NCBI RefSeq assembly: GCF_047634455.1
Contig: NZ_JBLIAI010000006.1
Coordinates: forward strand, 10,465-74,464
Origin: Maritalea sp047634455
GTDB lineage: Bacteria > Pseudomonadota > Alphaproteobacteria > Rhizobiales > Devosiaceae
Direction: 5' to 3'
Length of the DNA stretch: 64,000 bases
Shown here piece after piece: positions 53,120 through 61,880 of this stretch; position 1 is the stretch's first letter, and each line of letters opens with the position of its first letter. The translations under genes were made by a program, and so were the position numbers. The notes beneath the pieces were generated by a model. That model searched no databases, was not told where the DNA came from, and worked only from the letters and a program-made list of their open reading frames with translations.

Positions 53120-53836
53120 ATGCGGCCGTCAAAACGCGCACCGGACCAGATGCGTGATATCACCATTGAGCGCCATGTTTCTTCTCACGCCGAGGGCTCA
53201 TGCATGATCTCGTTTGGTGGGACCAAAGTATTGTGCACCGCAAGCGTTGAAACCAACTTGCCCCCTTGGCGTCGTGGCCAAGGTTTGGGTTGGGTGACCG
53301 CCGAATATGGTATGTTGCCCCGCTCAACCGGGCAGCGCATGCGTCGTGAAGCAACCGCAGGCAAACAGTCGGGCCGTACCCAAGAAATTCAGCGTCTCAT
53401 TGGTCGTTCCTTGCGCGCGATTGTCGACATGAAAGCTTTGGGCGAAAATCAAATTACGGTCGATTGCGACGTGATTGAAGCCGACGGCGGCACCCGCACG
53501 GCATCAATTACCGGCGCATTTGTTGCCATGATGGATGCAATTTCTTGGATGCGCGAACGCGATTTGGTTGGCGACAAAGTGGTTACCGACCATTTGGCGG
53601 CGATTTCTTGCGGCATTTATAAAGGCACGCCGGTGCTCGATCTTGATTATGATGAAGACAGTGTCGCACAAACGGACGCAAACTTTGTCATGACCGGTTC
53701 TGGTGGCTTTGTTGAAATTCAAGGCACCGCCGAAGAAAACCCGTTTTCAGCTGACGAATTGGCACAACTGATTGGTCTGGCGCAAAAAGGCGTTAACGAA
53801 CTGGTTGAACTGCAAAAAGCTGCGTTGAAAGCCTAA
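53120..53836 (+). CDS. rph: Ribonuclease PH
   Basis: The phosphorolytic exonuclease (238 aa) starts MRPSKRAPDQMRDITIER and has GGTKVLCTASVE, the RRGQGLGWVTAEYGMLPRST block and TVDCDVIEADGGTRTASITGAFVA. It trims tRNA 3' ends with phosphate. The ATG at 53120 follows AAAGGGGA. It begins an operon rph-rdgB-hemW, divergent from hrcA. Confidence 0.96.
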   Translation: MRPSKRAPDQMRDITIERHVSSHAEGSCMISFGGTKVLCTASVETNLPPWRRGQGLGWVTAEYGMLPRSTGQRMRREATAGKQSGRTQEIQRLIGRSLRAIVDMKALGENQITVDCDVIEADGGTRTASITGAFVAMMDAISWMRERDLVGDKVVTDHLAAISCGIYKGTPVLDLDYDEDSVAQTDANFVMTGSGGFVEIQGTAEENPFSADELAQLIGLAQKGVNELVELQKAALKA

Positions 53837-53837
53837 G

Positions 53838-54476
53838 ATGCGCAAGTTGGAAAAAGGCCAAAAACTGGTCGTTGCCACCCACAATGAAGGCAAAGTGCGC
53901 GAATTTCGCACACTCTTGCAGCCTTTTGGTCTGGAGCTGGTCTCAGCTGGCGAATTGGGTTTGCCCGAGCCAGACGAAACGGGTGCGACTTATCAGGAAA
54001 ACGCAAAAATCAAAGCGCTGGCTGCAACCAAGGCGTCAAACCTCTGGGCGCTGTCTGATGATTCGGGCCTGAGTGTTTATGCGCTGGATGGTGATCCGGG
54101 CATTTATTCTGCGCGCTGGGCTGGGCCAAATAAAAACTTTGATGATGCCATGGTCAAGGTGCACATGTCTTTGATGGAAAAAGGCGCAATGGCACCGGGC
54201 AAGCGTACAGCAGCGTTTGTTGCTGTTTTGTGTTTGGCCAACCCGGAAGGCGAAACCATCTGTTTTGAAGGCCGCGCTGAAGGCACCCTTGTGTGGCCGC
54301 CACGCGGAACATCAGGCTTTGGCTATGATCCAATGTTTCAACCAGACGGGCACATGCGCACCTTTGGTGAAATGAGCGAAAGCGAAAAGCATAGCTGGTC
54401 AAAGGACACAATAGGTTTGTCGCATCGCTCTCGCGCTTTTTCTTTGTTTGTGAAGGATAGTTGCCCTGACGATTGA
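53838..54476 (+). CDS. rdgB: dITP/XTP pyrophosphatase RdgB
   Basis: The HAM1 family signature is present: LVVATHNEGKVREFR, DETGATYQENAKIKA, ALSDDSGLSVYALDGDPGIYSARWAG in separate blocks, and GTSGFGYDPMF. It clears deaminated purine triphosphates. The length is 212 aa. It starts 1 nt after rph, and its end overlaps the probable hemW start. Confidence 0.96.
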   Translation: MRKLEKGQKLVVATHNEGKVREFRTLLQPFGLELVSAGELGLPEPDETGATYQENAKIKALAATKASNLWALSDDSGLSVYALDGDPGIYSARWAGPNKNFDDAMVKVHMSLMEKGAMAPGKRTAAFVAVLCLANPEGETICFEGRAEGTLVWPPRGTSGFGYDPMFQPDGHMRTFGEMSESEKHSWSKDTIGLSHRSRAFSLFVKDSCPDD

Positions 54477-54498
54477 GCCGGACCTTTTTGGCGTTTAT

Positions 54499-55620
54499 GT
54501 GCACTGGCCGTTTTGTGCGGCCAAATGCCCTTATTGCGACTTCAATTCTCATGTGCGTCGCGGCCCCTTCGATGAAGCGGCCTATGTTGAAAACTACTTA
54601 ACAGAAATCGCCCAAACGGCAGAACTGGTGCCGGGTCGGACTGTGCGCTCGATCTTTTTTGGTGGCGGCACCCCTTCGTTGATGCAGCCTCAATCCGTTG
54701 AAAAAATCATCAATGCGATCTCAACTAGGTGGCAATTATCCAACGATGTGGAAATCACGCTAGAAGCCAACCCGACAAGCGTTGAACGCGACAAGTTTCA
54801 AGCGATCCGTTTGGCAGGGGTCAATCGGGTTTCGCTTGGGGTGCAGTCTTTGCGTGCAGAGCCTTTGGCCGCGCTCGGGCGTTTGCATTCGGTTGAAGAC
54901 GCCAAAGCCGCGGTAAAGCTTGCCCAGTCAATATTTGACCGGGTGAGCTATGATCTGATCTATGCGCGACCCAATCAAACACTGAATGAATGGCGCGAAG
55001 AGCTAAACGAGGCGCTGGATCTCGCCCGCGAACATATTTCGCTTTATGCGCTGACGATTGAATCTGGCACACGATATTATGATCTGTTTCATGCCGGTAA
55101 GTTGAATATGCCGGGGCCTGAACTTTCAGCTGACTTTTACGAGCTGACCCAAGAAATTTGCGATGCGCGCGGTCTTCCGGCGTACGAAATCTCTAATCAT
55201 GCGGCCCCGGGTGAGGAAAGTCGCCACAATTTAACCTATTGGAAATATGGCGAATATGCAGGCATTGGCCCTGGCGCGCACGGTCGCTTGCTGATCGATG
55301 GCACACGTCACGCCACTGCCACTGAGCGCATGCCGTTCAAATGGGCTGAATTTGTGCGCGCAAAAGGCGACGGGTTTGTTGATTTTGAGGCCCTAAGCCG
55401 CGGCGAGCAATCGGACGAATATTTGCTGATGGGTTTACGGCTTAAAACCGGCATTTCCCCCGCGCGTTTTAAAGCGCTGGCCGGGCAAAAATTGCGCCAA
55501 GAACAAATCGACCACCTGACCGAAATTGGCTTTGTTGAATTGCTTGAAGACGGCAATTTACGCGTCACCGACAAAGGCTGGCCCGTGCTCGACGCCGTGG
55601 TTGCTGACTTAGCGGCTTAA
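54499..55620 (+). CDS. hemW: Radical SAM haem chaperone HemW (start uncertain)
   Basis: The radical SAM motif is CAAKCPYCDF (CxxxCxxC) at the very N-terminus, then FFGGGTPSLM, SLGVQSL and YDLIYARPNQT; the C-terminal HemW domain has YAGIGPGAHGR. It binds haem and is related to HemN. The only conventional start is the GTG at 54499, but codons just before it read Phe-Gly-Val-Tyr, part of the conserved first strand. The frame is open back to a TGA at 54451, with only CTG (54466) or ATT (54472) as start options and AAGGA at 54453. Confidence 0.9.
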   Translation: MHWPFCAAKCPYCDFNSHVRRGPFDEAAYVENYLTEIAQTAELVPGRTVRSIFFGGGTPSLMQPQSVEKIINAISTRWQLSNDVEITLEANPTSVERDKFQAIRLAGVNRVSLGVQSLRAEPLAALGRLHSVEDAKAAVKLAQSIFDRVSYDLIYARPNQTLNEWREELNEALDLAREHISLYALTIESGTRYYDLFHAGKLNMPGPELSADFYELTQEICDARGLPAYEISNHAAPGEESRHNLTYWKYGEYAGIGPGAHGRLLIDGTRHATATERMPFKWAEFVRAKGDGFVDFEALSRGEQSDEYLLMGLRLKTGISPARFKALAGQKLRQEQIDHLTEIGFVELLEDGNLRVTDKGWPVLDAVVADLAA

Positions 55621-55647
55621 AACAACCGCAAAACAGCACCAAATGCC

Positions 55648-56868
55648 TTAAGGCATCTTCGCGTCATCAACGATCCGGCTACCATCAATCACCACCTGTT
55701 TCATCACCAATGCGTGCTGGTTTGTGCCATTTTCAAAGAACCGGAACACACCGTCTTGGCCCGCAAATCCGCTTGGGCGTGTCAATTGATTGCGATCATA
55801 GCGTGGCGTCGCATTCGCCAAAGACGACGAATTGGCCAAAAGCACAGAGGTGTAGGCAAAGGTTGCCATTGGGTGTGGGGCGTCGCCATAAGCCAGTTTA
55901 TATTCTGGCTTCAGCCGCTCGTAACCAGCCCCATCCACCGCCGGGAAAAAGGCACCGGTTAAGAACGGAGTTTGCGAAACCTTCACATCGCCATCCCAAT
56001 CAGCAGAGCCAATAATCGTGATGTCGGTTTTTTCAATTTGTGCTGATTCAAGCAAAACTGCGATAGAGGGTGCGGTTGCCCTGTCCGGCAAAAAGATCGC
56101 GTCAACAGTGCCAGAAATCAAAAACGGCACCAATTGCTCGACCGCCGTGCGCGCTTCTTCTTCGTTGGAAAATTGGTAAATACCGTGCACCGCCGCGCCG
56201 GTCTCAGACGTCGCAATACGGAAAGCGGCTTCTTGAATCTGTCCAAAATCCGTACGCGGCACAATCGCTGCAAAGTTTTTGCGGCCGAAATTTTGCGCAT
56301 ATTTGACCGACCGCAACACCTCTGTTTCGGGCAAAACATTGAGCAAATAGACACCCGGCGCAGCCGCGCCTGAATTGTTAGAATAGCCGATGAGCGGAAT
56401 ACCCGCCGCCCGTGCAACACTGCCCGCAGCCCGCACACCATCTGCGCGAAGCGGCCCTAAGATGAGGCTTGCGCCTTCACTCACGGCCTGTGCTGCCAAC
56501 GCTTTGGCTTTCACGGCGCTGCCGCCTGTGTCTTTTACGACCAAATGAATGTTGGCTGCGAATTGTGGGTTCGATTTGATTTTGTCGATTGCCATTTGTG
56601 CGCCATTACGGATCGACATGCCAACATTGGCCAATCCCTCCTCGCCACTCAATGGGGCCAGCAACACAACGCGTACCGGGCCGTCACCCAATATTTCTCC
56701 GTTTGCGGCCGGCAGGTTGCCCTGCAATAGTGGTTTTTGCTGAACAGTGGAACGGCCAGCGGGGCCAAAATCAAAACCAGGCGTACAGGCAACAAGCCCA
56801 ATCGCTGCAACAAGACCCGCCGCCAGCTTGGCACCGGTCATCAAAGGTTTCAGGTTGAATGCCAACAT
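55648..56868 (-). CDS. LpoA-like penicillin-binding-protein activator lipoprotein
   Basis: A lipoprotein signal ends in LVAC. The mature part is a periplasmic type 1 binding-protein fold, with VRVVLLAPLSGEEGLANVGMSI, GPLRADGVRAA and PLIGYSNN, similar to the C-terminal half of LpoA/YraM. In E. coli LpoA activates PBP1A; here the N-terminal TPR half is absent. The gene is divergent from rsmI-yraN-gshB, a conserved neighbourhood. The length is 406 aa. Confidence 0.85.
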   Translation of the reverse strand: MLAFNLKPLMTGAKLAAGLVAAIGLVACTPGFDFGPAGRSTVQQKPLLQGNLPAANGEILGDGPVRVVLLAPLSGEEGLANVGMSIRNGAQMAIDKIKSNPQFAANIHLVVKDTGGSAVKAKALAAQAVSEGASLILGPLRADGVRAAGSVARAAGIPLIGYSNNSGAAAPGVYLLNVLPETEVLRSVKYAQNFGRKNFAAIVPRTDFGQIQEAAFRIATSETGAAVHGIYQFSNEEEARTAVEQLVPFLISGTVDAIFLPDRATAPSIAVLLESAQIEKTDITIIGSADWDGDVKVSQTPFLTGAFFPAVDGAGYERLKPEYKLAYGDAPHPMATFAYTSVLLANSSSLANATPRYDRNQLTRPSGFAGQDGVFRFFENGTNQHALVMKQVVIDGSRIVDDAKMP

Positions 56869-57014
56869 TGCTCTTATTACCCCAATTCATTTTTTGCCGC
56901 TATGTGCGCCATCGGTCTTTGCCAAATTTACGCAATCACTCCAATAGCTATACAAAACAGGTCGCAAAGCTTAAAGAGTCAATTGAACAAATATTCAAAC
57001 AATGAGCAGATTTC

Positions 57015-57899
57015 ATGGCGGAACGACAATTTAGCATTGCTGGCCATGCATTCACATCGGCAAAACTAGAACCTGCACTCTATTTGGTCTCAACCCCGAT
57101 CGGGCATCTTAAAGACATTTCCATCAGGGCGCTGGAAACATTGGCTGGGGCAGATCTTATCCTTTGCGAAGATACCCGCACCTCCGCCAAATTGCTCAAC
57201 GCCTACGGCATCAAGACCCAAAAAGCGTCTCTGCACGAACATAATGAGGTCGCTCAAGCGCAAAACATCACCAATGAGGTTCTGGCGGGCAAGGCGATTT
57301 GCCTGATTTCTGATGCCGGCACGCCGCTAATTTCCGACCCGGGATTTCCTTTGGTGCGTGTCGCGGCGGAAAATGGCGTGTCGATCATCGCAATTCCGGG
57401 GGCTTCGGCGGTACTTGCAGCGCTTGCAGTAAGCGGCTTACCAACTGATAGCTTTAGTTTTTTCGGCTTTTTGCCCGTCAAAAAGCAAGCTCGCCTTAAC
57501 CGTCTGAGCGATCTTAAAACCCACCTTCCAACAATGGTATTTTACGAATCACCAAAACGGACCAGCGCTACCTTGTCCGCAATGGCAGAAGCGCTTGGCC
57601 CAGATCGGCAAGTGGTTGTTGCCCGCGAACTCACCAAACGTTTTGAAACGCTTTACCGCGGCACGGCAGGCGATTTGGCGGCTCAGTTTCATGGCGCAAC
57701 GGTGAAAGGCGAGGTGGTGATTTTGGTGGCGGGGGCGAACAAAGCAGCACAGATCAATCCGGACGAATGGCGCGACGCGCTAAAGATCTTGATGCAAGAG
57801 CTCCCGTTGCGCGGCGCAGTGGACAAGATTGCCGCCGATTTTGAGCTGAAGCGCAAACAGGTTTACCAAGCAGCGCTTGAGTTAAAAGATGGCAAATAA
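57015..57899 (+). CDS. rsmI: 16S rRNA (cytidine1402-2'-O)-methyltransferase RsmI
   Basis: The tetrapyrrole-methylase fold shows LYLVSTPIGHLKDISIRAL, DLILCEDTRTSAKLL, LISDAGTPLISDPGFPLVR, FFGFLPVKKQAR and YESPKR. It methylates the ribose of C1402 in the ribosomal P site. The length is 294 aa. It overlaps yraN by 11 nt and is the first gene of a four-gene plus-strand group with gshB and marC. Confidence 0.96.
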   Translation: MAERQFSIAGHAFTSAKLEPALYLVSTPIGHLKDISIRALETLAGADLILCEDTRTSAKLLNAYGIKTQKASLHEHNEVAQAQNITNEVLAGKAICLISDAGTPLISDPGFPLVRVAAENGVSIIAIPGASAVLAALAVSGLPTDSFSFFGFLPVKKQARLNRLSDLKTHLPTMVFYESPKRTSATLSAMAEALGPDRQVVVARELTKRFETLYRGTAGDLAAQFHGATVKGEVVILVAGANKAAQINPDEWRDALKILMQELPLRGAVDKIAADFELKRKQVYQAALELKDGK

Positions 57900-58257
57900 C
57901 CCCCGACGCGAACAGGCCGAGCGGTTCGGGCGCAAGGGAGAATTTTGGGCCAAAATCTTTTTGGCCTCCAAAGGCTTTCGTACCCTAGATCAACGGTATA
58001 AAACCCGATATGGCGAATTGGACCTGATCGTAAAACGGGGTCAAATGCTTGTTTTTGTTGAGGTTAAAGCCCGTCAGAACAAGCAATCTCTTGATGTGGC
58101 GTTTGAAAGCGTGCGCCAGAACCGGATCATCAACGCCGCTCAATATTGGCTCTCTGAGAACCCGGAACATCAGAACCGAACAATAAGATTTGATGTGATC
58201 GGCCTTGCACCTTTTAGGTGGCCCGTGCATATCGTGGACGCGTTTCAAACAAATTGA
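57889..58257 (+). CDS. yraN: YraN family (UPF0102) endonuclease-like protein
   Basis: The 122-aa protein has the predicted nuclease core of YraN: GRKGEFWAKIFL, RTLDQRYKTRYGELDLIVKRGQMLVFVEVKARQ in blocks (E, D, ExK), and RFDVIGL. The biochemical role is unproved. It overlaps rsmI and abuts gshB, as in many proteobacteria. Confidence 0.93.
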   Translation: MANNPRREQAERFGRKGEFWAKIFLASKGFRTLDQRYKTRYGELDLIVKRGQMLVFVEVKARQNKQSLDVAFESVRQNRIINAAQYWLSENPEHQNRTIRFDVIGLAPFRWPVHIVDAFQTN

Positions 58258-58272
58258 ATGGAAAAAAGCTTT

Positions 58273-59223
58273 ATGGCAACGGCTAAAAAACTCAAAATTG
58301 GCGTGCAAATGGACCCAATTGACAGCATCAACCCAATTGGTGACAGCAGCTTTGCCATGATGCTTGAAGCCCAGGCGCGCGGCCATGAACTGTTTTACTA
58401 TGTGCCATCCACGCTTGCCCTGGAAAACAATATTGTAAGTGCAGAAGTCTTCCCGATCAAAGTGACGGATGACACCCAAAACTGGTTTGAACTCGGTAAA
58501 GGCGAAATTCGCGATCTCTCAGAACTTGACGTGATCTTGCTGCGCCAAGACCCGCCATTTGACATGAATTACATCACCATCACCCATTTGTTGGAGCGTT
58601 TGCACCCCAAGACCCTAGTGGTCAACGCCCCAGACCCTGTGCGCAACGCGCCAGAAAAACTTCTCGTCACGCAGTTTCCTGAATTGATGCCGCCAACCTT
58701 GGTGACCCGCGACCGGTCACGTATCGTTAAATTTCGCGAAGAACATGGCGACATCATTGTTAAACCCTTGTTTGGCAACGGTGGCGCGGGCGTGTTTTTG
58801 CTGCGCGAAACCGACCAGAACTTGGTGTCATTGCTGGAAATGTTCGAAAAGAGCTTCCCAGAACCTTTCATGATCCAAAAATATCTTCCAGATGTACGCA
58901 AGGGCGATAAGCGGATCATCATCATCGATGGTGAACCGATTGCCGGGCTAAACCGTATTCCAGCACAAGGCGAAGCGCGTTCCAATATGCATGTGGGCGG
59001 GCGGCCTGAATTAAGCGAATTGACCCAACGTGAATTGGAAATCTGCGCCAAAATCGCCCCAGCGCTTAAGGAACGTGATTTCATTTTTGTCGGCATTGAT
59101 GTGATTGGTGATTACATCACCGAGATCAACGTCACCTCGCCAACCGGCATTCGCGAAATCAAACGCTTTGGTGGTCCAGACATCGCGGTGCTGATTTGGG
59201 ATGCTATTGAAAAGCGGCGCTAA
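58273..59223 (+). CDS. gshB: Glutathione synthetase
   Basis: The ATP-grasp enzyme (316 aa) opens KIGVQMDPIDSINPIGDSSFAMMLEAQ in parts and has LLRQDPPFDMNY, IVKPLFGNGGAGVF and the metal site EINVTSPTGIREI. It joins gamma-glutamylcysteine and glycine. The ATG at 58273 gives the family-like start; an ATG at 58258, directly after the yraN stop, adds five residues. Confidence 0.95.
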   Translation: MATAKKLKIGVQMDPIDSINPIGDSSFAMMLEAQARGHELFYYVPSTLALENNIVSAEVFPIKVTDDTQNWFELGKGEIRDLSELDVILLRQDPPFDMNYITITHLLERLHPKTLVVNAPDPVRNAPEKLLVTQFPELMPPTLVTRDRSRIVKFREEHGDIIVKPLFGNGGAGVFLLRETDQNLVSLLEMFEKSFPEPFMIQKYLPDVRKGDKRIIIIDGEPIAGLNRIPAQGEARSNMHVGGRPELSELTQRELEICAKIAPALKERDFIFVGIDVIGDYITEINVTSPTGIREIKRFGGPDIAVLIWDAIEKRR

Positions 59224-59241
59224 TCGGATAAGCTGCCACTT

Positions 59242-59883
59242 ATGCCGCTAGACACCTTTTTGATTGCCCTTACCACCTATTTTGCCACCATTGGTCCGGC
59301 GGATATTGTGGTGCTGTTTGCCGCGCTAACGGCTGGCGCGACGGCAAAGGAGCGCCGCGCAATGGCGCTCAAAGGCACGGTGATTGGCGGTTTGGTACTG
59401 TTATTCTTCGCGCTGTTTGGCGAAGCAATTCTCCTGATCTTTGGCATAGGTTTACCCGCGCTACGCGCTGCTGGCGGCATATTGTTGCTCTTGATCGCAA
59501 TTGATATGGTGTTTGCGCGCGATTCGAGCGCCACTTCAACAACCGACGAAGAAAATGCCGAAGCCGCCTCGAGCAACGATATATCGGTATTTCCCTTGGC
59601 GACCCCTTTGATCGCAGGGCCCGGCGCAATCGGCGCGACAATTCTCCTGATCGCTGACGCTGCTGGCGAACCTACGCGTCAGGCAGCGGTGGTCGGTGGG
59701 TTAATGATCATCTTAATGGCCACCTATGTGCTGTTGTTGGGCGCGACCCAATTGCAAAAAATCCTCGGCGTCACAATATTGCACGTGGTATCGCGGGTCG
59801 TTGGCGTATTGTTGGCGGCACTATCTGTACAGTTTATATTTGATGGTATTCGCACGTCTGGCCTTATTCCCGGTCTCGCATAA
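59242..59883 (+). CDS. MarC-family integral membrane protein
   Basis: Six hydrophobic helices are seen. The signature includes YFATIGPADIVVLFAALTAG and the second-half FPLATPLIAGPGAIGATILL, with MarC/UPF0056 type repeats. The substrate is unknown; the older link to antibiotic resistance was not upheld. The length is 213 aa. It lies 18 nt after gshB. Confidence 0.9.
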   Translation: MPLDTFLIALTTYFATIGPADIVVLFAALTAGATAKERRAMALKGTVIGGLVLLFFALFGEAILLIFGIGLPALRAAGGILLLLIAIDMVFARDSSATSTTDEENAEAASSNDISVFPLATPLIAGPGAIGATILLIADAAGEPTRQAAVVGGLMIILMATYVLLLGATQLQKILGVTILHVVSRVVGVLLAALSVQFIFDGIRTSGLIPGLA

Positions 59884-59943
59884 GAGGACCAATCCCCCCT
59901 ATTCTGGCTCGTCAGTGTGCCGCTTTACGGATAAGTTTTCGCC

Positions 59944-60879
59944 ATGCTTGAAATCTTTTTGAAAACATTGCCATTCTTTGCCCTTATCGCGCTCGGCTAT
60001 GGCGCTGGGCGTACGGGCTTTTTCTCAAAAGAAGCCATTGCTTACCTCACCAAATTCGTTTTCTATTTCGCCCTGTCAGCTATGCTGTTCCGCTTTGCCG
60101 CAAATCTGTCATTGGGTGAAATCTTTGACTGGGCGTTTGTTGGTGCATACCTGTTTGGCAGTTTTATGGTTTACGCGATTGCGGCGCTGGTGGCACGAAA
60201 ACGTGGACTGTCCCTAGCTCAAATGGCGTTTGAGGCACACACATCGGTCATCGGCAATGTGGGATTCCTGGGCGTACCAATGTTGGTACTATTGTTGGGC
60301 GAAGCGGCCATTGGCCCGGTTATCTTGGTCTTGGCAATGGATTTGACGGTTTTTGGCTCGCTTGTGGTTATTTTGGTCACATCGTCCAAAGGCACATCTT
60401 CGCCGGTCGCCGCTGCGCGCTCTGCTTTGGCAGGTTTGGCAGCCAACCCCATGATCGTTTCCATCTCAATTGGCCTTTTGTGGTCGGGGTTCAACGTGCC
60501 CATGTGGCAACCCCTGGATGATTTCGTGACCATCTTGGGTGGCGCGGCAACCCCCGGCGCACTGATCGCCATTGGTGCATCGCTTTCCACCATAAAGGCG
60601 CGCGGCCTAGTGCCCGCCTTTTGGCTGAGTGGTCTGAAATTGTTTGTGCATCCAATCGTCATTGCAATTACAGCGCTTTGGGTTTTTCCGGTCGAACCGT
60701 TTGCCGCCAGCGTTATGATTGCCTGTGCGTCTTTACCCGTTGCAGGTAATGTCTATATTTTGGCGCAACATTACGGGGTGGCACCACAAAAAATCTCGGC
60801 GTCGATCTTGGTTTCAACCGTTGTTTCGGTGGCAACTGTGTCAGTTGTGATTGCGCTGGTAAAACAGATCCCAGTCTAA
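59944..60879 (+). CDS. AEC-family auxin-efflux-carrier-like transporter
   Basis: About ten membrane helices with FFALIALGYGAGRTGFFSKEAIAYL, NVGFLGVPMLVLLLGE and the later PLDDFVTILGGAATPGALIAIGASL region define the AEC/PIN-like family. Bacterial members move organic acids such as malate or malonate; the substrate is unknown here. The length is 311 aa. It converges with the LysR gene after 3 nt. Confidence 0.92.
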   Translation: MLEIFLKTLPFFALIALGYGAGRTGFFSKEAIAYLTKFVFYFALSAMLFRFAANLSLGEIFDWAFVGAYLFGSFMVYAIAALVARKRGLSLAQMAFEAHTSVIGNVGFLGVPMLVLLLGEAAIGPVILVLAMDLTVFGSLVVILVTSSKGTSSPVAAARSALAGLAANPMIVSISIGLLWSGFNVPMWQPLDDFVTILGGAATPGALIAIGASLSTIKARGLVPAFWLSGLKLFVHPIVIAITALWVFPVEPFAASVMIACASLPVAGNVYILAQHYGVAPQKISASILVSTVVSVATVSVVIALVKQIPV

Positions 60880-60882
60880 GTT

Positions 60883-61791
60883 TCAAACCCGCCGGTTCGG
60901 CATTGTTTCATCAAGCATTGGGAACAGCCAATCTTCGAAAATCTGGATCTTCCTCCAGGTTTTTCGATGTTCTGGATAACAAAGCCAAATCGCGTGATCT
61001 TCCTGTTCGATATGCGCGAATGGTTGTATCAATGCGCCGTTGGCCAACTCATCGCGATAAAGGCATGGGGTCAGCAGCGCCACGGCACTGCCAGACAAGG
61101 CGGCAATACCGTGAATATATTGCACATCCAATATTGGTCCTCTGGCCTTTTTTATTCCTGCCGTGTCTACACCCTGGCTTTCAAACCAGCTGTGCCACCA
61201 AGGATCAGATGGTGAAGCCATCGGCAGTTTTAACAGGTCTTTTGGCTCCTTCAGGTCAAATTGTTCGAGCAATTTTGGCGAAAGCATTGGCGTATAGTCA
61301 AAGTGCATGAGTTTCTTCGCCATAAGTCCGGGCCAATTTCCTTTACCTGTTCGAATGCCAACATCGACGCCCGCAGTTTGAAAATCGCTATATGCGGTGC
61401 TCGATATATCCAGTTTAACAGCCAAGGCAGCACAGCATATGGTGAAATCGCCAAAATGTTTGGCGAGCCACGAGCTGGCAAAAGTTTGCGCAGTGGTGAT
61501 GGTCAAGAGATCGTCCGCTTGGCCCTTAGCCTCAGCGAAAGATCGGCGAATAATCTCAAACGCTTCAGTGACGGATGGGGCCAACCGAACACCCGCGTCA
61601 GATAAACTGACCTGACGTGTGCTCCGGATGAACAATGGCTCGCCAAACCGATCCTCAAGCTGCTTGATCTGATAGCTCACCGCTGCTTGAGTCATGTTTA
61701 ACTCATTGGCTGCCTTGGTGAAACTCTTGTGTCGCGCAGCGGCTTCAAAGGCGCGCAATGCGGTCAACGGGGGTAGGGGGTGTAAACTCAT
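60883..61791 (-). CDS. LysR-family regulator, GcvA-like
   Basis: An N-terminal winged helix (LTALRAFEAAARHKSFTKAANELNMTQAAVSYQIKQLE, as a typical GcvA-type start in parts) is followed by an effector domain with LTITTAQTFASSWLAKH. The ATG at 61791 has AAGGAG upstream; 302 aa. It is divergent from a DUF1127 gene, and an inverted repeat covers its ribosome binding site. Confidence 0.92.
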   Translation of the reverse strand: MSLHPLPPLTALRAFEAAARHKSFTKAANELNMTQAAVSYQIKQLEDRFGEPLFIRSTRQVSLSDAGVRLAPSVTEAFEIIRRSFAEAKGQADDLLTITTAQTFASSWLAKHFGDFTICCAALAVKLDISSTAYSDFQTAGVDVGIRTGKGNWPGLMAKKLMHFDYTPMLSPKLLEQFDLKEPKDLLKLPMASPSDPWWHSWFESQGVDTAGIKKARGPILDVQYIHGIAALSGSAVALLTPCLYRDELANGALIQPFAHIEQEDHAIWLCYPEHRKTWRKIQIFEDWLFPMLDETMPNRRV

Positions 61792-61811
61792 GCATAAAAT
61801 CTCCTTATGCA
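61791..61811. promoter_or_regulatory. Inverted repeat over the LysR start/RBS
   Basis: TGCATAA and TTATGCA flank 7 nt (AATCTCC) that hold the GGAG of the LysR ribosome binding site. It could be an operator for autoregulation or an RNA hairpin that hides the ribosome binding site. It does not fit the usual LysR T-N11-A spacing exactly. Confidence 0.55.
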
Positions 61812-61880
61812 AGCTAGCTGAGCTTTTGTTGGTCAGCAACCCCAATTGCGATCATGTTGGTTGCAACAAAGGAGATCAAC

